Positions 26,601-36,547 of a stretch of DNA of 64,000 nucleotides are shown here, in pieces. Source of the stretch: Flavobacteriaceae bacterium (GTDB taxonomy: Bacteria; Bacteroidota; Bacteroidia; Flavobacteriales; Flavobacteriaceae). The number at the start of each line of letters is the position of its first letter. Positions within the stretch are counted from its first letter, which is position 1. The stretch spans positions 124,001-188,000 of the forward strand of contig JABGUL010000027.1 in assembly GCA_018646605.1 (NCBI GenBank), read 5' to 3'. The notes under the pieces are model-generated. The model saw only the letters and a list, made by a program, of their open reading frames with translations. It did not search any database and had not been told where the DNA came from. The position numbers were made by a program, and so were the translations under genes.

Positions 26601-27859
26601 GAGATTTATTTGATAGAATACATTCCAATAAAGGACCACTTGGTAAATGGGCTTCACAAGCCGAAGGTTATTTCGTATTTCCTAAACTAGAGGGACCTAT
26701 TTCCAATCGCATGAAGTTTAAGGGAAAAGAAGTAATTACTTGGAGTGTAAATGATTATCTAGGTTTAGCCAATCATCCTGAAGTACGCAAAATAGACGCT
26801 GAAGCTGCTGCCGAATTTGGTTCTGCTTATCCCATGGGGGCTAGAATGATGTCTGGTCACACTGAACTGCATGAAAAGTTGGAAAATGAACTAGCAGAAT
26901 TTGTGGATAAAGAAGCTGCATATCTACTAAACTTTGGATATCAAGGAATTCTTTCCACAATCGATACTTTAGTAAGTAAGGATGATGTTATCGTTTATGA
27001 TGTCGATGCTCACGCTTGTATTGTTGATGGTGTTCGTTTACATCTTGGAAAACGCTTTACTTATCAGCATAACAATGTTGAGAGTTTAGAAAAAAATTTA
27101 CAACGTGCTACAAAAGTTGCTGAGCAAACCGGAGGAGGAATTTTAGTAATCTCTGAAGGGGTTTTTGGAATGCGTGGACAACAAGGTTGTTTGAAAGAAA
27201 TAGTTGCTCTGAAAGAGAAATATAATTTTCGCTTTTTAGTTGATGATGCACATGGCTTTGGAACCCTAGGTGAAAATGGTAAAGGGGCTGGAAACGAACA
27301 AGGTATTCAAGACCAAATTGATGTTTACTTTGCCACATTTGCTAAATCAATGGCTTCTACTGGTGCTTTTGTTGCAGCAGATAAAGAAATTATTGATTAT
27401 TTGAAATACAATATGCGTTCTCAGATGTTTGCAAAATCATTGCAGATGCAGCTGGTTAAAGGGGCTTTAAAACGTTTGGATATGTTAAGAACACGTCCTG
27501 AATTTAAAGTGAAGCTTTGGGAAAACGTAAATGCACTACAAGATGGATTGAAAGCTAGTGGTTTTGATATTGGAACGACACAGAGTTGCGTAACTCCTGT
27601 TTACCTTAAAGGAAGTATCCCAGAGGCTATGGCACTCGTAAAAGACTTACGAGAAAATTATGGTATCTTCTGTTCTATAGTTGTTTATCCTGTAATACCA
27701 AAAGGATTGATTTTACTGCGTCTTATACCAACAGCTACACACACACTTGAAGATGTTAGTGTTACTCTAAAAGCTTTTTCTGGTATTAGAGAGAAGTTAG
27801 AGAACGGAACCTACAAGCGTCTTTCAGAAGCTGTAATGGCTGCCGTAGGAGATCAATAA
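26597..27859 (+). CDS. Alpha-oxoamine synthase (serine palmitoyltransferase-like)
   Basis: The 420-residue PLP enzyme belongs to the family of serine palmitoyltransferase and [48 protein letters not shown] and [11 protein letters not shown] with the PLP Lys near residue 249 are all visible. Family members condense an amino acid with an acyl-thioester and lose CO2. It overlaps the upstream gene by 4 bp, so the two products probably act together. Candidate roles are cysteate acyltransferase in capnine synthesis, or sphingolipid base synthesis. The sequence alone cannot decide the amino acid used. Confidence 0.85.
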   Translation: MRDLFDRIHSNKGPLGKWASQAEGYFVFPKLEGPISNRMKFKGKEVITWSVNDYLGLANHPEVRKIDAEAAAEFGSAYPMGARMMSGHTELHEKLENELAEFVDKEAAYLLNFGYQGILSTIDTLVSKDDVIVYDVDAHACIVDGVRLHLGKRFTYQHNNVESLEKNLQRATKVAEQTGGGILVISEGVFGMRGQQGCLKEIVALKEKYNFRFLVDDAHGFGTLGENGKGAGNEQGIQDQIDVYFATFAKSMASTGAFVAADKEIIDYLKYNMRSQMFAKSLQMQLVKGALKRLDMLRTRPEFKVKLWENVNALQDGLKASGFDIGTTQSCVTPVYLKGSIPEAMALVKDLRENYGIFCSIVVYPVIPKGLILLRLIPTATHTLEDVSVTLKAFSGIREKLENGTYKRLSEAVMAAVGDQ

Positions 27860-27876
27860 AGAAAACTCTTTAGCAA

Positions 27877-28995
27877 TTATTCATTAAGCATTACCGGCAT
27901 CACCAACATAGTGATATGTTCACCTTCCTCTGTGTTGTCTAATGGAGTTAGGATTCCAGCTCTATTAGGAAGCGACATGGAAAGTTTGATTTGATCACAT
28001 TCCATGTTGTTAAGCATTTCAATTAAAAAACGTGAATTAAATCCAATTTGAATATCGTCTCCTTGATAATCACAATCAAGACGTTCTTCAGCGCTGTTGC
28101 TATAATCAAAGTCTTCAGCAGAAATCTGTAAAGCAGCACCCGCTATTTTTAATCGAATTTGATGTGTAGTTTTATTTGAAAAGATACTCACTCTACGAAC
28201 AGAATTTAAAAAGCTAACACGACTCACCTGCATTTGATTTGGATTTTCTTTTGGAATTACCGCTTCATAATTTGGATATTTTCCATCAATCAATCTGCAC
28301 GTCAATGCAGAGTCACCAAATCTAAATTGAGCGTTGGTGTCATTATATTCTATTGATATTTCCGATATACTTCCTTGTAATATTCCTTTCAATAACTGTA
28401 AAGGTTTTTTAGGCATGATAAATTCAGAAGTGTCAGTAGCGGTAACATCACTTCGTGTGTACTTTACTAGTTTATGAGCGTCTGTTGCTACAAACGTAAG
28501 AGATTCAGTTGAAAACTGAAAAAACACACCACTCATTACAGGGCGTAAGTCATCATTTCCACTTGCAAATAATGTGCTGTTTATGGCAGTATATAAAATA
28601 TCACTCTGTATTAAAGTTGTTTTTGCATCGTTAACTTGTGCCGCTTTAGGGAATTCGTTTCCTTCGACATAAGCAACAGCATATTTACCGTTATTAGCAC
28701 TAATTTCTACTGTATTTTTTTCAGTTTTAATAAAAGTTAAAGGTTGTTCTGGAAATGTCTTTAAAGTATCCAACAGTAATCTTGCTGGAAGCGCAACCAT
28801 ACTATTGCTCTCAGATTCAACAGCAATGCGAGTTGAAAAAGTAGTTTCTAAATCTGAGGCAGTAAGGGTTAGACTATTTCCATTGATTTCAAAAAGGAAG
28901 TTATCTAAAATTGGGAGTGTATTTGTGCTGTTAATTACCCCTCCTAGCATTTGGAGTTCCTTGAGTAGGGCGGCACTGGAAACAATAAATTTCAT
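27877..28995 (-). CDS. dnaN: DNA polymerase III beta clamp
   Basis: The 372-residue protein has three clamp domains and the conserved ends MKFIVSSAALLKELQ and EGEHITMLVMPVML. TLPILDNFLFE near 26-36, FPEQPLTFIKTE and DGKYPNYEAVIP are characteristic. The ring keeps polymerase III on DNA. It lies downstream of gldFG on the same strand but has its own promoter box at 29010-29017. dnaA is not in the window, so this is not an evident dnaA-dnaN origin locus. Confidence 0.95.
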   Translation of the reverse strand: MKFIVSSAALLKELQMLGGVINSTNTLPILDNFLFEINGNSLTLTASDLETTFSTRIAVESESNSMVALPARLLLDTLKTFPEQPLTFIKTEKNTVEISANNGKYAVAYVEGNEFPKAAQVNDAKTTLIQSDILYTAINSTLFASGNDDLRPVMSGVFFQFSTESLTFVATDAHKLVKYTRSDVTATDTSEFIMPKKPLQLLKGILQGSISEISIEYNDTNAQFRFGDSALTCRLIDGKYPNYEAVIPKENPNQMQVSRVSFLNSVRRVSIFSNKTTHQIRLKIAGAALQISAEDFDYSNSAEERLDCDYQGDDIQIGFNSRFLIEMLNNMECDQIKLSMSLPNRAGILTPLDNTEEGEHITMLVMPVMLNE

Positions 28996-29009
28996 AAAAA
29001 CTATTTTAC

Positions 29010-29017
29010 CAAAGATA
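29010..29017 (-). promoter_or_regulatory. Candidate -7 element for dnaN
   Basis: On the minus strand TATCTTTG matches TAnnTTTG and ends 14 bp before the dnaN ATG (28995). The predicted leader is under 10 nt. The -33 region is only T-rich. Confidence 0.55.
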
Positions 29018-29056
29018 TTTGAAATGCATCGAATCCTAAAAGAAACTTATCAACAG

Positions 29057-31441
29057 TTATACCCTTAACTGTTTACTTCTCATTACTTGATTTAATACTC
29101 CGATTCCAACTCCTAAAAGTAATGGTATTAATAACATGCATAATTTCCAAAAGAGCGCTTTTTGTATACTTTTTTCTTCATCTAAAAAGGCAACCTTCCA
29201 ATTTTTCTTCCTTAGAGATAAACGATCTTCATTGCCAGTTAAAAAATGAATACAGTTCATGATAAGGTCTTTGTTAGAATAGAAATTATTTGTCCATTTA
29301 TCATACCCTAAACTTAAAGGAAGGCCCTTGTCTGTTTGGTTTTCTGCTAAATTTCCATCCCCAAAAAGAATTAAATTAATGTTTCCTTCTTCTTTAGCGT
29401 CTTTTAAGTGTATGGGTTTAATTCGATTTGAAAATAAAGAATTGCTTTTTCCTTCTATGAGGATTCCCAAAATTTTTGAAGACTCATCATATTGTGAGGG
29501 TTGAATTTTTTGAGCTGCTTGTTCTAAATTTACAATAGCTGGAACAGGTAGTGTCCTAGTGAAATCTGAAGTTTTTAGTAGTATCTTTTTTTGAAGAGGG
29601 TTACTTAGTGTATCTAATGGACTGACAAATTGTGTTAAAACCGGACCGAGATTTTCACCAATTGAATTATCGTTCTCAGGCTTTGAAAGTGGGTAAAATG
29701 GCCAAGGGTAGGGTATGTATTGGCTTTTTTCTTCACTCCCACTAGCTAGAACAATTGGAGCACTATAAAGATCTTGAATTAGTTCTTTTCGCAAACGTAC
29801 ACCAAAATGAAAAAAGTAATCATCTAGATTTAATTCCCTGGGAAATCCATAGGCTTTTCCTTGGATGTTAAATAGGCTATCTCGATCAATACTTATGCCG
29901 TCTAAAAGCCAAAATTGTTTTCCTCCCGATAGTGCATGTTGGTCTAAAATGTATTTTTCTGTTTGTGAAAAGGCTTCTTTAGGGTTTGAAATAAATAAGG
30001 CATCAAATCGGTTTAGATTATCTAAACTTTGTTGCGGACTCAACTCTTCTTCCTTTAGATTAAATGATGCTAAATTATAATATGGACTTAAGTTTTGAAG
30101 AAGATCAGCTAATTTAATGTCTTCGGATGTATCATGAGAGGTGAGCACTGCAAGATTTTGTTTTACTTTTAACGTAATCTTGTGGATACCATCCATGATT
30201 TGGTATTCTAATTGCTCTAATGAACGAACTAATTTTTCATTTTCCGTATCTCCTAATTGCTTTTTCAGTAATGGAATACGTTCAGAGCGCTCCCCACTAT
30301 TTATTATAATCCATGGAAAAATTAAAATTTCATTACGCATTCCATCTTTATTTTCTACAACTATTTCTGGCGTCATACCATAGCCTTGCATTTCCTTTAT
30401 GACCTGATCTGTAGTCCCAATCTCAAAGGGATCATTATAGCTTATAATGAATTGATCTGAATGATTTTGAAGTTGATCTAAAAAAGTGCCTAGTTCATTT
30501 CTAAAACGGATGTAAGGTCCTGGCAATTCACCTGATAGAAATACATCCAGACGAATAGGCTCCTTAATTGATTCGAGTTTTGTTACAGTACTTTCAGAAA
30601 GACTATAACGATGGTCCTTAGTCAAATCTATTTGTACACCAAAGGAATTACTTAAATAAACCAATACTAAAGTGCTTACTATAATAATTAACGGTTTTGT
30701 AACGACCTTAAAATCTTTTGAGTTAGTAACAAATCGAACTCCCAGGAGTAGGAGTCCAATAAAAAAGCCTACAAAATAGATTAAAGTCTTTAAGCTTAAA
30801 ACACCTCTACTGATATTCAAATAGTGTGATTGTATTCCTATCTCACTGATAAATTTATAAAGCTCATTGTTGCTTGAGTAATCAGCAAGAAACGACCAGA
30901 GATAAAATTGAGAAAAGCAGCCCAAAACAGCAACTAAAAACGAAGCGACTTGATTTTTGAAAAGGAGAGAACTTATTAGGCTAATCGAAATAAAGAGTAA
31001 TCCAACGAACAGTAACCCTAAATAGGAACCCGAAAGACTTCCATAATCAATCGCCGAATTAGGTTCTAATAATGATTCAATGGCAAATAAATTAACAACT
31101 GTAGGAATCAACGCAATTCCAAAAATAATAAAGATTCCTAGAAACTTTCCACTATAGATTTCCAGTGAAGTTAATGGTTTAGTGATGATTAACTCGAATG
31201 TACCACTAGCATGCTCTTCAGAAAAGCTTCGCATGCTTAAGGTTGGGATGAGAATTAAAAAAAGTAATGGAGCTAATTCAAAGAAAAGGGAGAAGTCTCC
31301 AAAACCTGAATTTAGAATATTAAAAGGGTTATCAAAAAACCATAAGAATAGGGTATTGATAATTAAGTAACTACCAATCACTAAATAACCAATTGGACTA
31401 CTGAAGAAAAAACGTAATTCTCTTTTAGCTATAGACCACAT
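29057..31441 (-). CDS. gldFG: GldF-GldG fusion, gliding ABC-type transporter
   Basis: The 794-residue protein joins two gliding proteins that are separate in Flavobacterium johnsoniae. Residues 1 to about 240 are an ABC-2 permease like GldF, with six membrane segments and MRSFSEEHASGTFELIITKP. From about 245 a new membrane segment leads into GldG: IDLTKDHRYSLSE, then a large periplasmic region and a last membrane segment near 765-785. No stop or frameshift lies at the junction. GldF and GldG work with the ATPase GldA, not seen here. The role in gliding and adhesion is known from the family, but how the fused form works is inferred. Confidence 0.87.
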   Translation of the reverse strand: MWSIAKRELRFFFSSPIGYLVIGSYLIINTLFLWFFDNPFNILNSGFGDFSLFFELAPLLFLILIPTLSMRSFSEEHASGTFELIITKPLTSLEIYSGKFLGIFIIFGIALIPTVVNLFAIESLLEPNSAIDYGSLSGSYLGLLFVGLLFISISLISSLLFKNQVASFLVAVLGCFSQFYLWSFLADYSSNNELYKFISEIGIQSHYLNISRGVLSLKTLIYFVGFFIGLLLLGVRFVTNSKDFKVVTKPLIIIVSTLVLVYLSNSFGVQIDLTKDHRYSLSESTVTKLESIKEPIRLDVFLSGELPGPYIRFRNELGTFLDQLQNHSDQFIISYNDPFEIGTTDQVIKEMQGYGMTPEIVVENKDGMRNEILIFPWIIINSGERSERIPLLKKQLGDTENEKLVRSLEQLEYQIMDGIHKITLKVKQNLAVLTSHDTSEDIKLADLLQNLSPYYNLASFNLKEEELSPQQSLDNLNRFDALFISNPKEAFSQTEKYILDQHALSGGKQFWLLDGISIDRDSLFNIQGKAYGFPRELNLDDYFFHFGVRLRKELIQDLYSAPIVLASGSEEKSQYIPYPWPFYPLSKPENDNSIGENLGPVLTQFVSPLDTLSNPLQKKILLKTSDFTRTLPVPAIVNLEQAAQKIQPSQYDESSKILGILIEGKSNSLFSNRIKPIHLKDAKEEGNINLILFGDGNLAENQTDKGLPLSLGYDKWTNNFYSNKDLIMNCIHFLTGNEDRLSLRKKNWKVAFLDEEKSIQKALFWKLCMLLIPLLLGVGIGVLNQVMRSKQLRV

Positions 31442-31442
31442 A

Positions 31443-32273
31443 TTAATCGAATTTTATTGTTACGGGATCTCGGTAGTCTAATCCAAAAAGTGAGCTTGCA
31501 CTTCCTACGGTAAGGGGGTTACTCTTATAAACTGCTAATTCTAAATGTCCAGCAGAATTGAATAATGCTAATTTTTTTCCATCTTCCTCACGCTTTTCTT
31601 TAGATAAATTAAAATCTATGGCATCGCTATAGCTTTCATGGATCTTTCGGAATTTAACAGTTCTCGCAAAAATGGTAAAGTTTCTTGTTTTTCCAATTTC
31701 TTTAAAAAGTTTTGCCGTAATGTTAGTTACTACATTTCCATAATTGTCAATATAAATTACACTGCCCAAAATTTGATTTTCCTCTTGATTAATCACAGGT
31801 TTTACATTTGTCAATTCCCTAATTTTACTGATAGGGGAACCAATAACTTCTAGGGTTCCCTTTCTTGCAATATGTGCTGCAACATGTATAAACACATCCA
31901 AAACAGGAAAGGAAGTCACTAGGGTATTATGAATGTTAATTGCAACTATTTTTTTAGCACTTAAGCCTTCCTTAATTAAAGAGAAAATTCCGTTATCGGC
32001 TCCAATAAAATAATGTCCCTCAAATTCCATAGCAAGATGAATATTTTCAGGGGTTAATTCTGACTCGACTCCAATAATGTGAATACTGCCCTCTGGAAAA
32101 GCGGCATAGGCGTTTTTTAGTATATAGGCTGTTTCCGAATGATTGTAAGGAGTTATTTGATGAGAAATATCAACGATAGTAGCCTCAGGAATAAGATTTA
32201 TTAAAGCTGCTTTTATTACTGCAATTGAATAATCTTTATGGCCAAAATCTGTAGTTAACGTAATGATGGTCAT
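31443..32273 (-). CDS. SAM hydroxide adenosyltransferase (DUF62 family)
   Basis: The 276-residue protein matches the family that includes SAM hydrolases and the fluorinase/chlorinase. TDFGHKDYSIAVIKAAL starts the fold, VDISHQI contains the SAM-site Asp, and GADNGIFSLI and YIDNYGNVVTNI follow. Most bacterial members cleave SAM to adenosine and methionine with hydroxide; a halogenase role would need an insertion loop that I do not see. It lies 1 bp upstream of gldFG on the same strand and diverges from phoH. Confidence 0.87.
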   Translation of the reverse strand: MTIITLTTDFGHKDYSIAVIKAALINLIPEATIVDISHQITPYNHSETAYILKNAYAAFPEGSIHIIGVESELTPENIHLAMEFEGHYFIGADNGIFSLIKEGLSAKKIVAINIHNTLVTSFPVLDVFIHVAAHIARKGTLEVIGSPISKIRELTNVKPVINQEENQILGSVIYIDNYGNVVTNITAKLFKEIGKTRNFTIFARTVKFRKIHESYSDAIDFNLSKEKREEDGKKLALFNSAGHLELAVYKSNPLTVGSASSLFGLDYRDPVTIKFD

Positions 32274-32372
32274 AAACTAAAAAATCTATTATTAATTAAG
32301 TAAAATTATTCTATTTTTATAGGCGAGCTTATCCCTCAGTAACAAAAATAATTTATTTTAAACTACTAGCCT

Positions 32373-33326
32373 TTGAATGAAATAAAAATTGATTTAACTG
32401 AAATCGACACCCAAGCTTTTTTTGGGGAACAAAATGCGAATATAGCTAAACTTCGCACTTATTTTCCCAAGGTTAAGATTGTTGCAAGAGGAAGTTCTTT
32501 TAAAGCATACGGTGAAGAACCACAACTTGTTGAATTAGAAAAACGAATGGCAATGTTGATTTCTCATTTCGGGAAATTCAACATATTAAATGATGAAATT
32601 ATTGATCGAATTGTTTTGGCAGGAAGTGAAGAAAATGTAGCGCTTAGTTCTGGAACAGAAATTCCAATCCTTCATGGAGTGGGAGGTAAGATTATTAAAG
32701 CTAAAACCTTTAATCAGAAACGTTTGGTAGAATCCATGCGTAAAAATGATATGGTTTTCGCTATTGGTCCTGCAGGAACAGGAAAAACCTATACGGGAGT
32801 TGCATTAGCAGTAAACGCCTTAAAAGAAAAACAGGTCAAGCGAATTGTGCTTACACGCCCTGCAGTTGAAGCTGGAGAGAATCTTGGATTTTTACCGGGA
32901 GACTTGAATGAGAAATTGGATCCCTACATGCAGCCTCTATATGATGCACTACGAGATATGATACCAAATGAGAAACTTAAAAGCCATATCGAAAAGGGTA
33001 TTATTCAAATTGCACCCTTAGCTTTTATGCGAGGTAGAACACTAGACAATGCTTTTGTCATTTTAGATGAAGCACAAAATACTACCCATGCACAAATGAA
33101 GATGTTTTTGACCCGTATGGGAAAAAACGCAAAGTTTATGATTACCGGAGATCCAGGTCAGATAGATTTACCCAGACGCGTTATCTCTGGATTAAAAGAA
33201 GCTCTTTTAATTTTAAAAAACACTCCTGGAATAGGGATTATTTATTTAGACGATAAAGATGTCATTCGGCACCCCCTTGTAAAAAAAGTGATTGAAGCCT
33301 ATAAAAATATTGAACACGATAATTAA
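32373..33326 (+). CDS. phoH: PhoH family ATPase
   Basis: The 317-residue protein has an N-terminal KH-like part and a P-loop ATPase domain. [16 protein letters not shown] near residue 130 is Walker A, and [11 protein letters not shown] is Walker [17 protein letters not shown] and [11 protein letters not shown]-type motifs (here [11 protein letters not shown]) define PhoH. The start is a TTG at 32373, because an in-frame stop lies two codons upstream and the next ATG is internal to the fold. PhoH-like proteins are implicated in RNA metabolism. The gene is 2 bp upstream of purC. Confidence 0.9.
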   Translation: MNEIKIDLTEIDTQAFFGEQNANIAKLRTYFPKVKIVARGSSFKAYGEEPQLVELEKRMAMLISHFGKFNILNDEIIDRIVLAGSEENVALSSGTEIPILHGVGGKIIKAKTFNQKRLVESMRKNDMVFAIGPAGTGKTYTGVALAVNALKEKQVKRIVLTRPAVEAGENLGFLPGDLNEKLDPYMQPLYDALRDMIPNEKLKSHIEKGIIQIAPLAFMRGRTLDNAFVILDEAQNTTHAQMKMFLTRMGKNAKFMITGDPGQIDLPRRVISGLKEALLILKNTPGIGIIYLDDKDVIRHPLVKKVIEAYKNIEHDN

Positions 33327-33328
33327 TT

Positions 33329-34279
33329 ATGTCAAACGCATTAATGCACACTGACCTTCATCTTGAAGGATTGAAGTCTAAGTATACTGGAAAAGTTCGC
33401 GAAGTTTATCGATTAGAAAATGACACCTTAATAATGGTTGCAACCGATCGTCTTTCCGCTTTCGATGTTGTAATGCCAAAGGGGATTCCTTTTAAAGGAC
33501 AAATTCTGAATCAAATAGCGAATAAAATGTTAGCGGCGACGGCAGATATCGTTCCTAATTGGCTTGTTGCAACTCCAGATCCAAATGTTTCTATTGGTGT
33601 AGCCTGTGAGCCCTTTAAGGTAGAAATGGTTATTCGAGGTTACTTATCAGGTCATGCTGCAAGAACCTATAAAAGTGGGGAGCGTTTATTGTGTGGAGTT
33701 TCCATGCCCGAGGGGCTGATTGAAAATGATCCCTTTCCAACTCCTATTATCACACCCGCAACAAAAGCAGAAGAAGGACATGATGAAGATATTTCACGAG
33801 AAGAAATAATTAAACAATCGATAGTTAGTGAATCAGATTATTTAAAATTGGAATCGTATACTCATAAACTATTTGCTAGAGGAACAGAAATAGCAAAAAA
33901 ACAAGGACTTATTTTAGTAGACACAAAGTATGAATTTGGAAAAACCGCAACAGGTGAGATTTTATTGATTGATGAAATTCATACTCCAGATTCTTCACGT
34001 TATTTTTATGAGGAGGGGTATGCAGAACGTCAAGCTAAAGCATTACCTCAAAAACAACTCTCAAAAGAATTTGTTCGACAATGGCTCATATCCAATGGTT
34101 TTCAAGGTTTAGAGGGGCAAATTTTACCTGATATGGATTCAAGTTTGATAACGTCTATTTCTGATCGTTACATTGAGTTATATGAAAACATAACAGGTCT
34201 GCCTTTTGAAAAAGCCACCATTTCTAACATTCAAGAGCGAATTCAGAAAAATATTTCAAATTATTTGAAACAGGAATAG
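33329..34279 (+). CDS. purC: SAICAR synthase
   Basis: The 316-residue enzyme ligates aspartate to CAIR in purine synthesis. The long form resembles the yeast Ade1 type. It has YTGKVREVY near residue 19, [27 protein letters not shown] and [10 protein letters not shown]. The active-site region [13 protein letters not shown] is intact. It follows phoH after 2 bp and is probably co-transcribed. No purine riboswitch is visible, and no other pur gene lies in the window. Confidence 0.94.
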   Translation: MSNALMHTDLHLEGLKSKYTGKVREVYRLENDTLIMVATDRLSAFDVVMPKGIPFKGQILNQIANKMLAATADIVPNWLVATPDPNVSIGVACEPFKVEMVIRGYLSGHAARTYKSGERLLCGVSMPEGLIENDPFPTPIITPATKAEEGHDEDISREEIIKQSIVSESDYLKLESYTHKLFARGTEIAKKQGLILVDTKYEFGKTATGEILLIDEIHTPDSSRYFYEEGYAERQAKALPQKQLSKEFVRQWLISNGFQGLEGQILPDMDSSLITSISDRYIELYENITGLPFEKATISNIQERIQKNISNYLKQE

Positions 34280-34285
34280 TCAGTG

Positions 34286-35475
34286 CTAGTAATGGAGCTC
34301 TTCAATGGCTTTTAAAATAAAAGGTAGAACTGGGTTCTCATAAAGACTTTCCTCATTTATTTTAAGTTTTATTGGGGTGTCAAATTCTTCAAATGATTTC
34401 TTAAAAGATTTCGCCTGGTTTAAAAAGTTGATCTGATTGTTTTTATTGTAAAATAAAGTGACAGAGGATTTAGTCTCCCATGAATCAATTTCATTAAATG
34501 CTAGGGCTTCAATAAAATCAACATCTTTTCCACTTAATACGCCATTTATGAAATCAATATTGAATACGGATTCAGAATTTATGCTTTTAAATTCAAGCGA
34601 ATCAATCTGTATCCCACTATTCATGATATCTGAATAAACATCGGTTAAATAGTAATTCCATGAATTAGATAATTTGGGGTATATTAATTTATAGCTTTCT
34701 ACTAATTTTAAAAAATATTTTAGATCTCCATGATCTTGATTGTTTAACAATAAATCTTTAACCCATATGTTTTTTAAAAACAAACCTTCTCCTGCAATAC
34801 TCTTATTAATTAATATTTCTTCATTTTTCTCAATTAGTTGATGCATTGCTAAAGATGCTAGAGCCCCCTCTGAATATCCTACGAGACTGATTTTATTATC
34901 GGTTTTTATTTTTTTATGTTCAAATATTCTTTGGATGCTTTAATGAAATCTAAACCATTTTGTGCTAATGAAGCTTTGTGTTCAAACGAGTGGTTTTTAT
35001 GTTTTGAATCTCCATATTCCAAGTAATCAGGAACTAAGACAATAAATCCTGTGCTTGCAATTATTGCTGCATGGGACAGTTCATTTGCCCCCATTTTAGA
35101 TAATGAGGGAGCTGTTCTTTTCTTTATAAGATCTCCTTGATGCTGGTAGGAAACAACAATAGTGGTTCCTGTAGTTTTTGGAATTAAAATAATTCCAGAG
35201 GCAAAAATATCAACTTGATCAATGGTTTTAGTCTTATATATTATTTTTGTTGCTTCTACGTTGTGAAAGGTATAGTTTTGCATCCTTGATGATGAACCAT
35301 TTGCAATTGCTCCTAAAATCCGTCCTGTAAATAGATAATGATGATAGCTATTGACTAGATGTTGGGCATCTGTTTTTTTATTAGCTCCTATTTCTTCGAG
35401 GGAACAGGATAGTATAATTAAAAAAAATATTAAAATAGGATAAGTGAAACGGATATTCATTTGGGGATGATTCAT
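34286..35475 (-). pseudogene. Lipase-like alpha/beta hydrolase lipoprotein, split by frameshift
   Basis: Two frames on the minus strand form one protein of about 395 residues. The first (stop at 34906-34908) has a lipoprotein signal ending IILSC and the secretory-lipase segments VVSYQHQGDL and LVPDYLEYGDS. The second begins within the A7 run at 34909-34915, reads GYSEGALASLAM (nucleophile elbow) and continues to 34286. A -1 shift, or one extra A, joins them exactly. A AAA AAA followed by T is also a slippery sequence, so slippage could restore the protein. Inactivation, sequence error and recoding all remain open. The ATG could be 35475 or 35460. Confidence 0.75.
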
Positions 35476-35520
35476 TGTAAATATATCTTGTTTAAAAGAC
35501 ATATTTTAAAACGAGTATCC

Positions 35521-35646
35521 TTAAATGGCTGAAGAATTAATAAGTGGATGTTTTAAATAAACAAGAAACCACTTTAATAGCGTGAGAGGAAAATCATGGT
35601 CTAAAAAATGATAGTGTGATTTAATGATAAAAACACTTTCTAAAAT
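35521..35646 (-). pseudogene. Possible fragment of a protein C-terminus
   Basis: A minus-strand frame without a usable start runs from the end of miaA to a TAA at 35521-35523. It reads like a folded C-terminus (HYHFLDHDFPLTLLKWFLVYL). The pattern His-x-x-Pro-Leu...Trp-Phe resembles the last helix of lipase-type alpha/beta hydrolases, the type of gene next to it. It may be a relic of a tandem copy. The evidence is a short string only. Confidence 0.22.
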
Positions 35647-35647
35647 A

Positions 35648-36547
35648 TTATTCCTCTAGTAAGCTGTAAATTTCCTCGGCAGGAGTATTGGCAGGAAAAC
35701 ATAATGCATTATCATATTTTTTAAACCAAGTAATCTGTCTTTTGGCATAGCGACGACTGTTCTTTTTTATTTCAGAGACAGCAGTTTCTAAATCAGATTT
35801 CTCTTCAAAATAGGGGAAGAGTTCTTTATAGCCAACTGTTTTAAGAGGGGAGAGTTCCTTGTAAGATAAAAGCTTGTGGGCTTCTTCTTCAAGTCCAGCG
35901 GCAATCATTTGATCCACGCGCAAATTAATTTTATCGTACAATATTTTTCTTGGACAATGTAAAATAAGCATTTTGGAAACAAAATTTCTTGGCGCTCGTG
36001 GCATGCCTAGGAATGATGAGAAAGGCTTGTCTGATGCAATGCAAACTTCAAGTGCTCTAATAAGTCTTACTGGATTATTTATATCCACACGGGTGTAATA
36101 TTTTGGATCTTTTTCGAGTAATAATTCTTGAAGTCCTTTAAGACCGTGTGTTTTGTAAAATACGTTGATTTGATTTCTTGTTTCATCAGGGACTTCTGGA
36201 AATTTGTCCATTCCAAACATAACCGCATCTGCATACATTCCAGATCCACCTACCATGATTACAGTATCTTTCTTTTTAAATAGGAGATCTAATTTTTTTA
36301 TTGCTTCCTTTTCAAAATCACCAACCGTATAAACTTCATGAATTGATTTATGCTGAATAAAGTGATGCTTAACCTCTTTTAATTCATCAGGTGCGGGAAC
36401 TGCTGTTCCAATATTCATTTCTTTATAGAACTGTCTTGAATCACAGGAGATTATTTCCGTATCAAAGAGTTTGGCGATTTTCAAACTCAATTGTGTTTTC
36501 CCAACTCCAGTTGGTCCGGCGATATAGATTAAATTTTTAGTTGACAT
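35648..36547 (-). CDS. miaA: tRNA dimethylallyltransferase
   Basis: The 299-residue enzyme adds dimethylallyl to A37 of tRNAs that read UNN codons. IAGPTGVGKTQLS (P-loop, Lys 17) is at the N-terminus. CDSRQFYKEMNIGTA (Asp and substrate site), GGSGMYADAV and LKTVGYKELFPYF follow, and RRYAKRQITWFKKY near residue 265 is the tRNA-binding signature. The start overlaps the end of the ion channel gene by 11 bp. The length is typical of Bacteroidota MiaA. Confidence 0.94.
   Translation of the reverse strand: MSTKNLIYIAGPTGVGKTQLSLKIAKLFDTEIISCDSRQFYKEMNIGTAVPAPDELKEVKHHFIQHKSIHEVYTVGDFEKEAIKKLDLLFKKKDTVIMVGGSGMYADAVMFGMDKFPEVPDETRNQINVFYKTHGLKGLQELLLEKDPKYYTRVDINNPVRLIRALEVCIASDKPFSSFLGMPRAPRNFVSKMLILHCPRKILYDKINLRVDQMIAAGLEEEAHKLLSYKELSPLKTVGYKELFPYFEEKSDLETAVSEIKKNSRRYAKRQITWFKKYDNALCFPANTPAEEIYSLLEE

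Noticed and set aside
29047-29056. TTATCAACA near dnaN as a DnaA box and origin
   Set aside because: It is a single imperfect site between genes, with no dnaA, no box cluster and no AT-rich unwinding region distinct from background.
31443-32273. Halogenase activity for the DUF62 protein
   Set aside because: Most bacterial members are SAM hydrolases, and I do not see the extra loop of the fluorinase or chlorinase.
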